This document shows, one piece after another, positions 34,006-43,343 of a stretch of DNA of 64,000 nt (position 1 is its first letter; every line of letters starts with the position of its first letter). Origin of the DNA: Hahella sp050299855 (GTDB lineage: Bacteria > Pseudomonadota > Gammaproteobacteria > Pseudomonadales > Oleiphilaceae); NCBI GenBank assembly GCA_050299855.1, contig JBNKWQ010000023.1, positions 1 through 64,000 of the forward strand, read 5' to 3'. A program made the translations under genes and the position numbers. The notes under the pieces are model-generated. The model saw nothing but the letters and a program-made list of their open reading frames with translations, was not told the DNA's origin and did no database searches.

Positions 34006-34500
34006 ATGGCTAATTCAGTTTACACAGGGGCAGACGGGTCCATCACCCTGTCGACCCCGGAAGGCACAGAAGGCAGCAGCGCGCAGGCGGTGATTGACGA
34101 AAACGAAATGGTGTCTGTTGGCAGAGCCACCGGGGTCACCATTGAAGTGAAATCCGACGTTAAAGCGTTCCATGAAATCGGCCAGCGCTACGCCTCCGAA
34201 CTCAGACCCGGCAACATCCATATTGAAGGCACCATCGAGCGCGCCTATATCAACGGCGCTCTGCTGAAGCTGCTGTTGGGAGAAGCGGCCACCAGCCGTC
34301 CCGCCGCCAGTTGGGCACAACCAGCCTTCAATATTACCGTCATGGCGGATAACCCGGCCCTGCCCGGAACCCGCTCATCCATTACGCTGCACGACGTCAA
34401 ACTGGATCAATGGAGCTACACCATGCCGGAAGACGACTTCATCATGGAGGGCGCCAGCTTTCAGGCACTTTATATGACCGTCGAAGACGAGGCTGCCTGA
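34006..34500 (+). CDS. tail tube protein
   Basis: The 164-residue beta-rich protein directly follows the sheath. It starts MANSVYTGADGSITLS and contains HEIGQRYASELRPGNIHIEG and a C-terminal EGASFQALYMTV, a pattern typical of tube proteins whose hexamers stack to form the inner channel. AGGAG precedes the ATG by eleven bases. Only a single tube gene is recognisable, whereas eCIS usually carry two. Confidence 0.75.
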   Translation: MANSVYTGADGSITLSTPEGTEGSSAQAVIDENEMVSVGRATGVTIEVKSDVKAFHEIGQRYASELRPGNIHIEGTIERAYINGALLKLLLGEAATSRPAASWAQPAFNITVMADNPALPGTRSSITLHDVKLDQWSYTMPEDDFIMEGASFQALYMTVEDEAA

Positions 34501-34501
34501 G

Positions 34502-34981
34502 ATGAAGACCCTGAGTGCCAGCGACCTGCTGGCCGGTGGCGAGCTGGTGCATGACATCAACGTACCACCGCATCTGATGCCCGCGCGGGACAATTCGCCG
34601 AATGGGTCTGACAGTGGGGTGCGCCTGCGGCCCCTCACGGTCAGGGACCTGCAGTTGATCTCGCGGGCAGCCAAGGAGAATGACGGGCTAACCTCTGCGC
34701 TGATGATCCAGACAGCTTTAGTCGAGCCGAAAATGGAATTGGCAGAAGTGTACCGGCTGCCGGTCGGATTGATGAACTTCCTGCTCGACGAAGTTAACCG
34801 GGTCAGCGGCATTGGCACGAGTGAAGCAGACCTGCAGTCCGCTGCCGAAGAACCGCTGATCAAGGCCGCGTTCATTCTGGCGAAGGAGTTTGGCTGGACT
34901 CCGGAGCAGGTCAGCGATCTGACCCTGGGACAACTGATGCTGAACCTGCAACTCCTCAAGGAAAAAGCAGCGACAGGATAA
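34502..34981 (+). CDS. tail assembly chaperone-like protein
   Basis: The 159-residue protein follows the tube gene by one base. Residues 40-70 read VRLRPLTVRDLQLISRAAKEN, the P-L-T-V-R-D/E-L motif of tail assembly chaperones, and the C-terminal half is helical. In contractile phages proteins at this position keep the tape measure soluble before tube assembly. No classical slippery heptamer is visible at its end. Confidence 0.6.
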   Translation: MKTLSASDLLAGGELVHDINVPPHLMPARDNSPNGSDSGVRLRPLTVRDLQLISRAAKENDGLTSALMIQTALVEPKMELAEVYRLPVGLMNFLLDEVNRVSGIGTSEADLQSAAEEPLIKAAFILAKEFGWTPEQVSDLTLGQLMLNLQLLKEKAATG

Positions 34982-34996
34982 ATCAACCATCTTCAA

Positions 34997-35101
34997 ATGT
35001 CTGGAAAAGGGAAATCTCCAGCAGGCCATAGGACAAGATCGCACAAAAAGAAATTGATAGCTGAACAATTCGATAGCCGTCACGGAAGGATAAACGTATG
35101 A
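34997..35101 (+). CDS. possible very small basic protein
   Basis: A 34-codon frame (MSGKGKSPAGHRTRSHKKK..., strongly basic) follows the chaperone-like gene in the same frame after its stop. Its TGA overlaps the ATG of the next gene (ATGA). Afp/PVC clusters also have a tiny gene near this point, but nothing in the sequence proves homology. No good ribosome site is seen. Confidence 0.3.
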   Translation: MSGKGKSPAGHRTRSHKKKLIAEQFDSRHGRINV

Positions 35102-36312
35102 CCACTGCCTCAAAGCCGGTCACCATTAACAAACTCAGTGCGTTTAAGAAGGCACAACGCAAGGTGCTGACGCCTTTGCCTGCGGCACTCTTGCAACAGG
35201 CTGGCGGCACTGCGTTCAGTACCTTAAGCGAAAAGGCAGAAGAACTACCGGAATTTATCGATTTTCATCCTCTGGAAGCAGTGTCCTGGGAACCACTTGA
35301 ATCAGCGTCCCCTCACCTGGAGGATACACCGGAGGAGGCGATTAAAAGGCGCATGGTCAGTGCTTTTCAAAACAAAGCACACCTGCATCCAACCGCCGGG
35401 GCATCCAGGTTTCAACATGACAAAAAATCTAACCGGCCGGATGAACGAGGCATCACCCCACAAAAACTGTCACTGGTAAATTCAGGCAACAAAGACCGGG
35501 TCCTGAAAGAAAAATCTTCAGCCCAGTCAGAATCAGCCTTCACTAAAACCGACAGCAACAGTAGAACAGGAACCAGCAAGCAAGTTATTTCCCCCTCACA
35601 TACCAATGCTGCACCTCAAGGCAAAAATAAACCGAGTCCAGACAGTCTGCTCCGGCAACCGGTGACCTATATCCTGGCGACCTTGCTGAACTCTATCGAA
35701 TCCCTGAATCAGTCATTAGCGCCCTCTGAGAACGGTCAGACAGGCCCGACAAATGCACCTGATAGAATCCGCCGGCAAGCGCCAAAATCCACCGGTGGCA
35801 ATAACACCGAAAGAAATCTAACAGGCGCTGCCAAGAAAAGGGGAAAAGTAACAGATAAACCGGTCGGCAGTGTTCAGGGGACAATATCCGAGCGCTCCCT
35901 GATGATCGCTAATCCCAATCAGTCTCTACAAACTTCGAGGTCTTCGTCCGGCGTTTCGGGCAATTCATCTTTTAATACTCTCGATACCCTGGTCAATCAA
36001 CTCTGGCTGTTCAGCGCCCCTAAAGACGGCACCTCCAATACCTTTAAGAACACAGCCAGGTCCACTGACGCGTCCGGTCAGCAGGAGCTTAACATGGAAA
36101 GCTCACCCAACGCTTTGGCTAACCAGGGATTGCCCTCTTCCGTCAAATCCAGATCCGCTCTGGACATTCCTGAGTTACAAGTTGATGTGCCGGATCATTT
36201 AGCGGAGATTCCGCATACCCGCCCGGCTTACACCCAGGCCGAGGAACTGGCTGAACAGATAAATCGTGTGCTCAGGGAGCAGGCCTGGCTGCGGGGGGTT
36301 AATCTGCCATGA
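35098..36312 (+). CDS. disordered Ser/Asn/Lys-rich particle-operon protein
   Basis: The 404-residue product has an ordered-looking start (INKLSAFKKAQRKVLTPLP) and end (PAYTQAEELAEQINRVLREQAWLRG, about 375-400). Between them lie some 300 residues rich in Ser, Asn, Thr, Pro and Lys that are probably unfolded. GGAAGG precedes the start, and the stop overlaps the next gene (ATGA). I recognise no family. A role as an internal, scaffold or adaptor component is only suggested by position. Confidence 0.6.
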   Translation: MTTASKPVTINKLSAFKKAQRKVLTPLPAALLQQAGGTAFSTLSEKAEELPEFIDFHPLEAVSWEPLESASPHLEDTPEEAIKRRMVSAFQNKAHLHPTAGASRFQHDKKSNRPDERGITPQKLSLVNSGNKDRVLKEKSSAQSESAFTKTDSNSRTGTSKQVISPSHTNAAPQGKNKPSPDSLLRQPVTYILATLLNSIESLNQSLAPSENGQTGPTNAPDRIRRQAPKSTGGNNTERNLTGAAKKRGKVTDKPVGSVQGTISERSLMIANPNQSLQTSRSSSGVSGNSSFNTLDTLVNQLWLFSAPKDGTSNTFKNTARSTDASGQQELNMESSPNALANQGLPSSVKSRSALDIPELQVDVPDHLAEIPHTRPAYTQAEELAEQINRVLREQAWLRGVNLP

Positions 36313-36905
36313 GTATCAAACCCATGCTGGGTGATTGGGAAATCCCCCGGGTCATCAATCTGCAAACCCTGGAAAAACGCTCGCTGGCAGCGCTTAAAAT
36401 TCCCGGCCTGCCCTCCGGCAGCTACCAGAAATTGCCGGCCATGCCGACCAAGGTGTTCGTGGTGGGCTCTGTATTCGGTACCGAGCCTCAGACCGAATTT
36501 CTGGAAGCCGTAAGGGAGAAATACCTGTCCGGCGAGCCCCTGACCTTTGTCGCGGACATCCTTACCGGCACCGATGTGCAATATGTGTTGATCGAACAGC
36601 TCAAAATCGATGTCGATGCCCAGCACCCGGACCAGACCAGCTACCAGATGATACTGACCGAAAGCCCGCCTCCGCCGCCACCGGGAGGATTGCTGGACGG
36701 TATCGACACCAGCTTGCTCGATCAGGCAGGGAACTTCCTTGACTCAGTGACAGGCGCGCTCGATGCGCTGGACGCACTCGGCAGCATTCCGGATATCGGC
36801 GACCCCACCGAACCGCTGACCGGATTGCTGGACGAGGTCGAAGACACCATGGCGCAGTTAACTGAAGCGACTTCGGTCATCACCGATCTGTTCGGCGTCG
36901 GTTAA
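36309..36905 (+). CDS. gp53/gpU-like baseplate or cap protein
   Basis: The 198-residue protein has a folded N-terminal part (about 1-118) with beta strands KVFVVGSVFGTE, TFVADILTG and VLIEQLKIDVDAQ. This resembles small tail proteins placed next to the tape measure in contractile systems, without a LysM motif. A PPPPPP linker (about 121-126) and an acidic helical tail rich in LLD/LDALD follow. The composition of that tail continues in the next protein, suggesting they interact or share origin. Confidence 0.5.
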   Translation: MSIKPMLGDWEIPRVINLQTLEKRSLAALKIPGLPSGSYQKLPAMPTKVFVVGSVFGTEPQTEFLEAVREKYLSGEPLTFVADILTGTDVQYVLIEQLKIDVDAQHPDQTSYQMILTESPPPPPPGGLLDGIDTSLLDQAGNFLDSVTGALDALDALGSIPDIGDPTEPLTGLLDEVEDTMAQLTEATSVITDLFGVG

Positions 36906-36924
36906 CACCAGGAGATTATCGACT

Positions 36925-39900
36925 ATGCCTACGCTTTCTGAACAACTCGACACCTCACTCGGCGGAATCAACATATCCGTTACCGTGGACGGCGAAGTTC
37001 AGAAACTGATCACCATCGGCCAGACCCTGGCGAAACTGATAGACAATCCGCCTAACGAACTGGGGGATTACCTGGGCCTGCTGTCAGAACTGGACCTCCC
37101 TGATTTCGGTGTCACCACTGACCTCAATGCCTCTTTCGATACCATTCAGGGTTTGATTCCCGCCGATATCAGCGATCTCAACGGCGGCATTATCGCCAGC
37201 CTGGAGAACCTGGAAACCACCGCACTGTCCGGCGTGACTGAGGTTATACAACCGGCCATCGATGCTATTACGGCGTTTATGACCCTGTTTAAAGGCGATA
37301 TCACCTGTGGCCTGATACCCGGGTTTATTGGTGCTCCCCCCGCTGCGTCGGATGGTCCGCCGCCGGAACCTCCACCGCCACCTCCGCCGCCGGCAGAAGG
37401 TGAACCGAATCCCGGTCCACAAAACCCGGTGGTCAGCCAGGACCAGATAGATGCAGCCAAGGCTACGGTGAACTTGCTGCCCACACCGCTGACTATCGAA
37501 AACCTGCTGCCCTGGCTGTCCGGCTTTTGGGGTAACCACGATATCCCCTATAACATCCTGCGTGCAGTGCCCATCATCGACGACTTGCGTGGCCCTCTGG
37601 CGACCATGACCGGCTGGCAGGCGATGTCCGGCGCCGACATCATTAACCAGTTTGCCCTCACACTGAACCAGACGGTGGCAGTTATAGAACAAAACACCAC
37701 CGGCTATATTGACCTGGTGGCTGCCGATCTCAATGATTTACTCGCACCGCTGAACACGGTCACGCTCGCCACCGCTGTAGACAACCTGATCAGCCACTTT
37801 GCCACCATCGACCTGGCCATTGAGAGCGGAGACCTGAGCACAATAGGTCCTGACCTGACTGCCATCAATACCGCTATCAGCGACCTGCAAGCGCAACATG
37901 TGATCTGGCAGGCTTCGGTCAAACTGCCACTCAATATCCGGCTTTCCCCCTACGGCCAGTTTCCCGAGATTCTCGAAGATCATATTGTGCAACTGATATC
38001 CTTGCTCCAGCCGCGTCCGGCTTTCAGGGATATTTTCAACGCTGAAGCACCGGCAACGCTTGATGATTCCGAAGCTGATCTCCCCGCGGTACAACAAGTG
38101 TTTGATGAGATCAAAAACTTTCTGGACACAGTGCTGGATGCCCTGGACCTGGCGGCAGTGTTCGAACCCATTGCCGAGCCCTTTGATCAGGCCAGCGAGG
38201 TGGTGGATGACATCAACCAGCAATTGGTCGGCCTCACACTGGAAGTAAAAAACCGCCTGGACGGACTCAGCGATGCCATCGACGGCATTGATCTCAGTAC
38301 CTTACAGACAGATGTGCAACAGGCCATCGAGGATTTTTCCGACAGCCTGCAGAACGATTTAAACAGCCAGTTTGACCCGGTAAAAACCGCCTTTGAAACC
38401 GTGATGAACGAACTGGTAGCCGCAGTGCAGAGTTTTGATCCTTCCAGTATCCAGGGTGAAATCGAAAATGTGATCAACACCATTACCGGGGTGTTTGATA
38501 ATCCGCAGGTACAAGGAGCCATCGAACAGCTGAATCAGTTGACCGACGTGGCGGACAGCATCGGCAGCATCAGCTTTACGCCACTGACCGATACGGTAAT
38601 TGCAGGCATTGACGAAGTAAAAGAGGCGCTGGACTCCATCGACGAATCCACCCTCGACCCGCCGCTGCCGCAGATGCTGGGGACCGCAATGTCGGTGCTT
38701 CCCGATGATATAACGCCGCTGACCGATCCTTTGGTGGACCGTTTAGGAGATCTGATAGAAGCCGGTCCCATTAACCTTATCAACCAGATCAAACAGGTGC
38801 CGGCACAGTTGTTCGATCAGGTGCGTCAATATGATCCGGAAACCTTGCTGGGGGATACCCTGGCCGGTCCGTTCGAAGATTTGCTGGATGCAGCCGAAGA
38901 GTTTTCACCGCAAAAATTTGTCGATGAAATTGAATCTGAATTCGACGCCCTGAAAGAGCGCCTGAAAAAGAACGTCAGCCCCGGTAAGGCCCTGCAACCA
39001 ATTGTCGACCTGCATCGGCAGCTGGCTCAGGAACTGGCCAAGATGAGTCCTGGTGACCTGATCGAACCTCTGGATCAGAAGATTCAGTCTGTCATGCAGG
39101 CACTGGGCGAATCCATTGATCTGGATGCGGTGCTTGATCCCCTGTCTGAGGTGGTGGAGGCCATTAACCGACAGGTGGATCAAGTTAAAAAAGGTGTTGA
39201 CCTGATTCAGCATATTCTCACCAAACTCAATGACCTGGCTGACGCACCCGCCCAGATTGAAACCTGGATCAATGGTATTTTCGACAAGATCCCCGACGGC
39301 ATCGACACCAGTGCCCTGACCTCACCGCTGAACGATCTGGCCAATGCCATCAGTAATGCCAAGTCCCTGGGGTTGCAGGCTCATATCGCCACTCAGTTCT
39401 CCCCCCTGGGAACCCTGCTTGACGAACTCAATGCCGGGCAACGGTTGTCGAACCTGGTGCAGACCCTGACCGGCATTTCCCGCGGAGCCATCGAAGCCCT
39501 GCCGGATTCTGCGGAAAAAACCCAATTGCTCGATCTGCTGGATGGCCTGGATGTCACGGACGAAGAAATCAGTGGCGCGCTGCAGCAGCTTTCGACTCTC
39601 ACCACGGTACGCGCTGAGGTGGACGCCGAACTGTCGCTAAAATTCACCGGTTGGGACAACCGCTATCACCGCCCAGGCGGCACCCTGGATAGCTTCAATC
39701 AGCCCGGCGTGGATTTGGTGCAAATCAAGACCTGGCTGCGGGAAGCCATTGACCGGCAGATCGCCTGGCCGCTGGAGGCTGTGTTCGGAAAAATCACGGT
39801 GCTGAAAAATATCCTGGGGAATCTCATTTCCATTATCAGTGATGTCACCGACGAGATTGACTCCAAGATCGCCACCTTGCTGGCGGCCCCCCAGGCTGTT

Positions 39901-40401
39901 ATCAACCTGGGTGAGACCGTGCAGGAACTGCTGGATAACATTGCCGGCATCAACCTCGATTTCCTGCAGAACAGCATAAACGAAATATTTGACAGCGTGC
40001 GGGAGAAGTTCAACGACCTGAATCCGGCAGCCTTGCAAGCCACACTGGACGAGGAATTCAGCGAGATCATCGACAGCATCGGCTTCGACCTGATTATTCC
40101 CCCCGACAGCTTTAACGATCTTGAAGCAGCTTTTGACGACTTGCTGGTCGACCTTGAAGGCCTGAATCCCAAAACCCTGCTGATCGATCCATTGCAGGAA
40201 GTGTTTGAAGAGAACATTCAGCCGGTGATTGATGCCCTTGATGTCACGCCGCTGCTGGAGGCCGTTGTGGAACGTCTCACCCCATTGGAGGATGAACTCA
40301 AAAGCGAAATGGATCGGGTCAACACGGCTTATCAGGCCATGCTGGCAGCGGCTCCGGACACCAGTCTCAGCATCGATATCGATGTGGATATCGGGTTCTA
40401 G
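36925..40401 (+). CDS. long helical protein, tape-measure candidate
   Basis: At 1158 residues it is the largest gene of the operon, almost entirely acidic amphipathic helix with quasi-repeats of LD/ID-x-x-L-x-P. It carries a proline stretch (PPPEPPPPPPPPAEGEPNPGP, about 146-166). Length and position before the hub genes suit a tape-measure protein, which would set tube length. Unlike phage tape measures it has no obvious hydrophobic C-terminal segment. AGGAG precedes the ATG. Other possibilities are an external filament or cage protein. Confidence 0.5.
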   Translation: MPTLSEQLDTSLGGINISVTVDGEVQKLITIGQTLAKLIDNPPNELGDYLGLLSELDLPDFGVTTDLNASFDTIQGLIPADISDLNGGIIASLENLETTALSGVTEVIQPAIDAITAFMTLFKGDITCGLIPGFIGAPPAASDGPPPEPPPPPPPPAEGEPNPGPQNPVVSQDQIDAAKATVNLLPTPLTIENLLPWLSGFWGNHDIPYNILRAVPIIDDLRGPLATMTGWQAMSGADIINQFALTLNQTVAVIEQNTTGYIDLVAADLNDLLAPLNTVTLATAVDNLISHFATIDLAIESGDLSTIGPDLTAINTAISDLQAQHVIWQASVKLPLNIRLSPYGQFPEILEDHIVQLISLLQPRPAFRDIFNAEAPATLDDSEADLPAVQQVFDEIKNFLDTVLDALDLAAVFEPIAEPFDQASEVVDDINQQLVGLTLEVKNRLDGLSDAIDGIDLSTLQTDVQQAIEDFSDSLQNDLNSQFDPVKTAFETVMNELVAAVQSFDPSSIQGEIENVINTITGVFDNPQVQGAIEQLNQLTDVADSIGSISFTPLTDTVIAGIDEVKEALDSIDESTLDPPLPQMLGTAMSVLPDDITPLTDPLVDRLGDLIEAGPINLINQIKQVPAQLFDQVRQYDPETLLGDTLAGPFEDLLDAAEEFSPQKFVDEIESEFDALKERLKKNVSPGKALQPIVDLHRQLAQELAKMSPGDLIEPLDQKIQSVMQALGESIDLDAVLDPLSEVVEAINRQVDQVKKGVDLIQHILTKLNDLADAPAQIETWINGIFDKIPDGIDTSALTSPLNDLANAISNAKSLGLQAHIATQFSPLGTLLDELNAGQRLSNLVQTLTGISRGAIEALPDSAEKTQLLDLLDGLDVTDEEISGALQQLSTLTTVRAEVDAELSLKFTGWDNRYHRPGGTLDSFNQPGVDLVQIKTWLREAIDRQIAWPLEAVFGKITVLKNILGNLISIISDVTDEIDSKIATLLAAPQAVINLGETVQELLDNIAGINLDFLQNSINEIFDSVREKFNDLNPAALQATLDEEFSEIIDSIGFDLIIPPDSFNDLEAAFDDLLVDLEGLNPKTLLIDPLQEVFEENIQPVIDALDVTPLLEAVVERLTPLEDELKSEMDRVNTAYQAMLAAAPDTSLSIDIDVDIGF

Positions 40402-40412
40402 GGGAGCAGATT

Positions 40413-40580
40413 ATGACCATCGGCGCCGTGCTCCTGCAACTCCTCCTAGATATTGTTGATAAGTTTGTCGATTTGATCGGCACCAGAACCCTGCCGATCG
40501 TTTTCGCGGATGCCAGCCATCCACTGAAACGCAACGGCATCCTCCACCACCTAACCTGGTACCGTTCGGGGAGTGTATAA
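40413..40580 (+). CDS. 55-residue protein made of the two ends of the M23 protein
   Basis: This short gene begins MTIGAVLLQ and ends TLPIVFADASHPLKRNGI followed by LHHLTWYRS. The next gene begins MSIGAVLLQ and ends TLPVVFKDATHPIKSDGR then LHHLTWYRS. Only about 15 residues lie between the two ends here, against ~880 there. DNA identity between the copies is clearly lower than protein identity, so it is not a recent deletion. GGGGAG precedes the start, and the stop is 3 bp before the full-length gene. Function unknown. Confidence 0.7.
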   Translation: MTIGAVLLQLLLDIVDKFVDLIGTRTLPIVFADASHPLKRNGILHHLTWYRSGSV

Positions 40581-40583
40581 GTT

Positions 40584-43343
40584 ATGAGCATAGGCGCCGT
40601 GCTGTTACAGCCTCAACCTATCAACCGCTTTGGCGAGTTCAGCTATGAGCAGTCTTTTGGTGATGACGCTCTGGCAATAATGCAGAAAATCTCCATGAAT
40701 CCGGACTGGATGGAAGCATTGACGGCCAATGTTTATGAGAATCTGGAAGATTTCATCAGCGATTTTCAGAGTCATATCGAATCGCGCATGATGGCGGCTC
40801 AAGCGGCCATGCAGGGGATGCTGGACCCACTGATCAATGCCGTTAATGAACTATTCAGTGATGAGTTGCAAATTGAGACAGTCGAAGACGGACTTAAGCT
40901 GGTGCTGGAGTTGGCTGATAAATTTGCCGGCTTTATAGAATCCCTTGGTCTTAATCAGCTTCGAGCCTGGGTCGAAGAACTGCTGGATATCCTGTTCGAC
41001 ACGCTTGGCTTTAACACCGAGTTTTTACTGGCACAACTCAGCCGGTTTATCGACATTGTCATACAAGCCATGGAAGTTATTCCAATTGGCGCCAGCAACG
41101 CGTATATCGAGCTGCAATGGCAGATAGCCGCCTTGGCAAAACGGTTAAAGCGCGACGTCTTGAACAGCGTTCCAGACCTGGATTTTAACAGTGAAACCAT
41201 CGCCCGATTATTACTGGATCAACTCCGCGAGCTAGGGCTGGAAAAGATTCAGGAAAAAGCGCATTGCCTGGCAGGTAAAGTTCGTGCCCTGGTTGACGCC
41301 GGCACAGGTATCTATGACTTTGTCAAAGGTGCCGAGGGTGGAGGTAGCGTCGGTGCCGCCGAATTTGGTGCACTGCAAAAAATAGCGGCCATAAGAACCG
41401 GACAAAAATACTGTTGGTATGCCTCCTGGCTGTATCAAACCCGTCGTAGGAAACCAAAGTGGAAATTCCTGGCCAGTTACCTGCTCCCGCTGGTCCCTAA
41501 AGATGAGGTCTGGATTAGTGAAGACGGCACCCAGTTGATTTTACGCCATGCCACCTCAGCAGAAAATGACGATGATAACGACGATCATCAGGATGAACTG
41601 CTTTACGAGAGCAACGATGCCAGCCAGATTAATTGGTATGACGCGCCCCAATTCAACCAGACAAGCGGACAGGATGAACACTTTACCTTTACAAAAGTAT
41701 TCTCTGCGAAATTTATGGAAATCTGGACCATTGTCTCCAGTGTGCTGGTGACTGCATCCAGACTTACCGGCCATATCATCCTTGCCACTGAACCGGGTAA
41801 TCACGTTACTCACAGTATTCTTGCCGGATGGCATACCTGCCGGGGTATTGCCGAGCCTATTATCGGCGCTCCCTTTACTTCATGGATTCGCGATAAGTGG
41901 AAACTGGGTACCGCCAACAAGAGCTGGATCGACCTGCTCTTTCAGTGGATGCCGGTGTTCGGTGGTTCGTTTGAAGGCTTCAATACCGGCTCTAATAACG
42001 GATTCCAGCACTGGATGACATTAATCGGTGATGACGCTCACGATGACTATCTGATCTGGCTCTGGCCGACCATGGCCCATGAGGGCATGCTCTCCATTTT
42101 CACCCTGATCAACCAAAAAGGCAGTGGCTACACGGATTTCAACGATAGTGGAAAACCGAAGAACTTTGAATACAGCTACCCGCTGACCAATGTCTTTATG
42201 GTGCTGTTTTCCTTTCTCGAAAGCCGCGCCCTGGGACGGTTGAACTATTCCCACCCATTTGAAAAAACCAACTTGAAGCCGTTTCTGCTGCATCAACTGC
42301 TGTTTTCATGGATGTTCGGCATGCTGGCAGGCATTTCCGGCGAAATTTGTGGTTGGGGTCTTTCACGCCAGGTCAGCCCGCGGCGTTTGTTGATTCAGAT
42401 TGGCTGGGGGGCATACAAGGGCTTTGGCACTTATATCATCACCAGCTACTTCTGGAACGAAGGGGATACCAATGGAGGCAAGTTCAATCCCAACAGACGC
42501 AATGATGCGGCCGGCGATCTGGAATACTTTGAAGATACCGAGTTTGAAGGTTATGGTGATCCGGAAACCTCCCCTTACCGACTCCCGATTGCCAACGACC
42601 GCCCTATTTTTGTGGGTCAGGCGAACCAGGGAATGTTCAGTCATTTTATTGACGACGATGGTTCCATCCAAATCTATGCGGCTGATTTCGCACACGGGTT
42701 CAAAGAAATGGTGGTTGCCTCCAGAGACGGCACCGTCGTCGATTTCTTTGACTGGATCACTGACGATATCGACCCCAATGACGACGAAGAAATAGCCGCC
42801 GGCCTTAGGGCAGTCAACTCCACCTTTTTGAAATCAGGTCAGTCAGGCTTTAACTTCAACCCGAACAATCCGAGTGCAGACGATGTGCCTGGCAAAAATT
42901 TCATCATGATCCAGCACAATGATCCATTCACCCGGGAAAGCAATGATGAAAAAGAGCATGACAAGGATGAAAACGGTTCCGTCACCACCTATGCCGTTTA
43001 CATGCACGGCGCTATGGACGGAGTCAGGGAGGTATTTGGCGATAGAGGTATCAACCCTGACGATATCATAGGCACGACTGTCCGACGCGGCGAAAACATT
43101 ATGTGGGCCGGCGATACCGGAAACAGTTTCCACAATCATTTGCACCTGCATATTCGTCCTGGTCCGGCACCTGATCCGGCCGCGACGCCGGCGAATCCTC
43201 AAATAGTCAACGAAGGCAATGGCCTAACCGGGCGTATCACCCTGCCGGTGGTGTTTAAAGATGCTACCCACCCAATTAAATCGGATGGCAGGCTACACCA
43301 TTTGACCTGGTATCGTTCGAAAAATGTCGTGGAGAATCCCTGA
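40584..43343 (+). CDS. large protein with C-terminal M23/LytM-like peptidase domain
   Basis: Of 919 residues, the C-terminal ~240 form a LytM-type domain: FSHF (His687), YAADF (Asp701), VVASRDGTVVDF, TTYAVYMHGAMDGV, RRGENIMWAGDTGNSF and HLHLHI (His854 and His856), so the zinc ligands appear present. These peptidases cut peptidoglycan cross-bridges. The N-terminal ~300 residues are helical; the middle (about 380-630) has Trp-rich, membrane-like stretches. The final 36 residues repeat in the mini-gene upstream. It could be the cell-wall-piercing enzyme of the particle or a release enzyme. Stop overlaps the next start (TGATG). Confidence 0.75.
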   Translation: MSIGAVLLQPQPINRFGEFSYEQSFGDDALAIMQKISMNPDWMEALTANVYENLEDFISDFQSHIESRMMAAQAAMQGMLDPLINAVNELFSDELQIETVEDGLKLVLELADKFAGFIESLGLNQLRAWVEELLDILFDTLGFNTEFLLAQLSRFIDIVIQAMEVIPIGASNAYIELQWQIAALAKRLKRDVLNSVPDLDFNSETIARLLLDQLRELGLEKIQEKAHCLAGKVRALVDAGTGIYDFVKGAEGGGSVGAAEFGALQKIAAIRTGQKYCWYASWLYQTRRRKPKWKFLASYLLPLVPKDEVWISEDGTQLILRHATSAENDDDNDDHQDELLYESNDASQINWYDAPQFNQTSGQDEHFTFTKVFSAKFMEIWTIVSSVLVTASRLTGHIILATEPGNHVTHSILAGWHTCRGIAEPIIGAPFTSWIRDKWKLGTANKSWIDLLFQWMPVFGGSFEGFNTGSNNGFQHWMTLIGDDAHDDYLIWLWPTMAHEGMLSIFTLINQKGSGYTDFNDSGKPKNFEYSYPLTNVFMVLFSFLESRALGRLNYSHPFEKTNLKPFLLHQLLFSWMFGMLAGISGEICGWGLSRQVSPRRLLIQIGWGAYKGFGTYIITSYFWNEGDTNGGKFNPNRRNDAAGDLEYFEDTEFEGYGDPETSPYRLPIANDRPIFVGQANQGMFSHFIDDDGSIQIYAADFAHGFKEMVVASRDGTVVDFFDWITDDIDPNDDEEIAAGLRAVNSTFLKSGQSGFNFNPNNPSADDVPGKNFIMIQHNDPFTRESNDEKEHDKDENGSVTTYAVYMHGAMDGVREVFGDRGINPDDIIGTTVRRGENIMWAGDTGNSFHNHLHLHIRPGPAPDPAATPANPQIVNEGNGLTGRITLPVVFKDATHPIKSDGRLHHLTWYRSKNVVENP

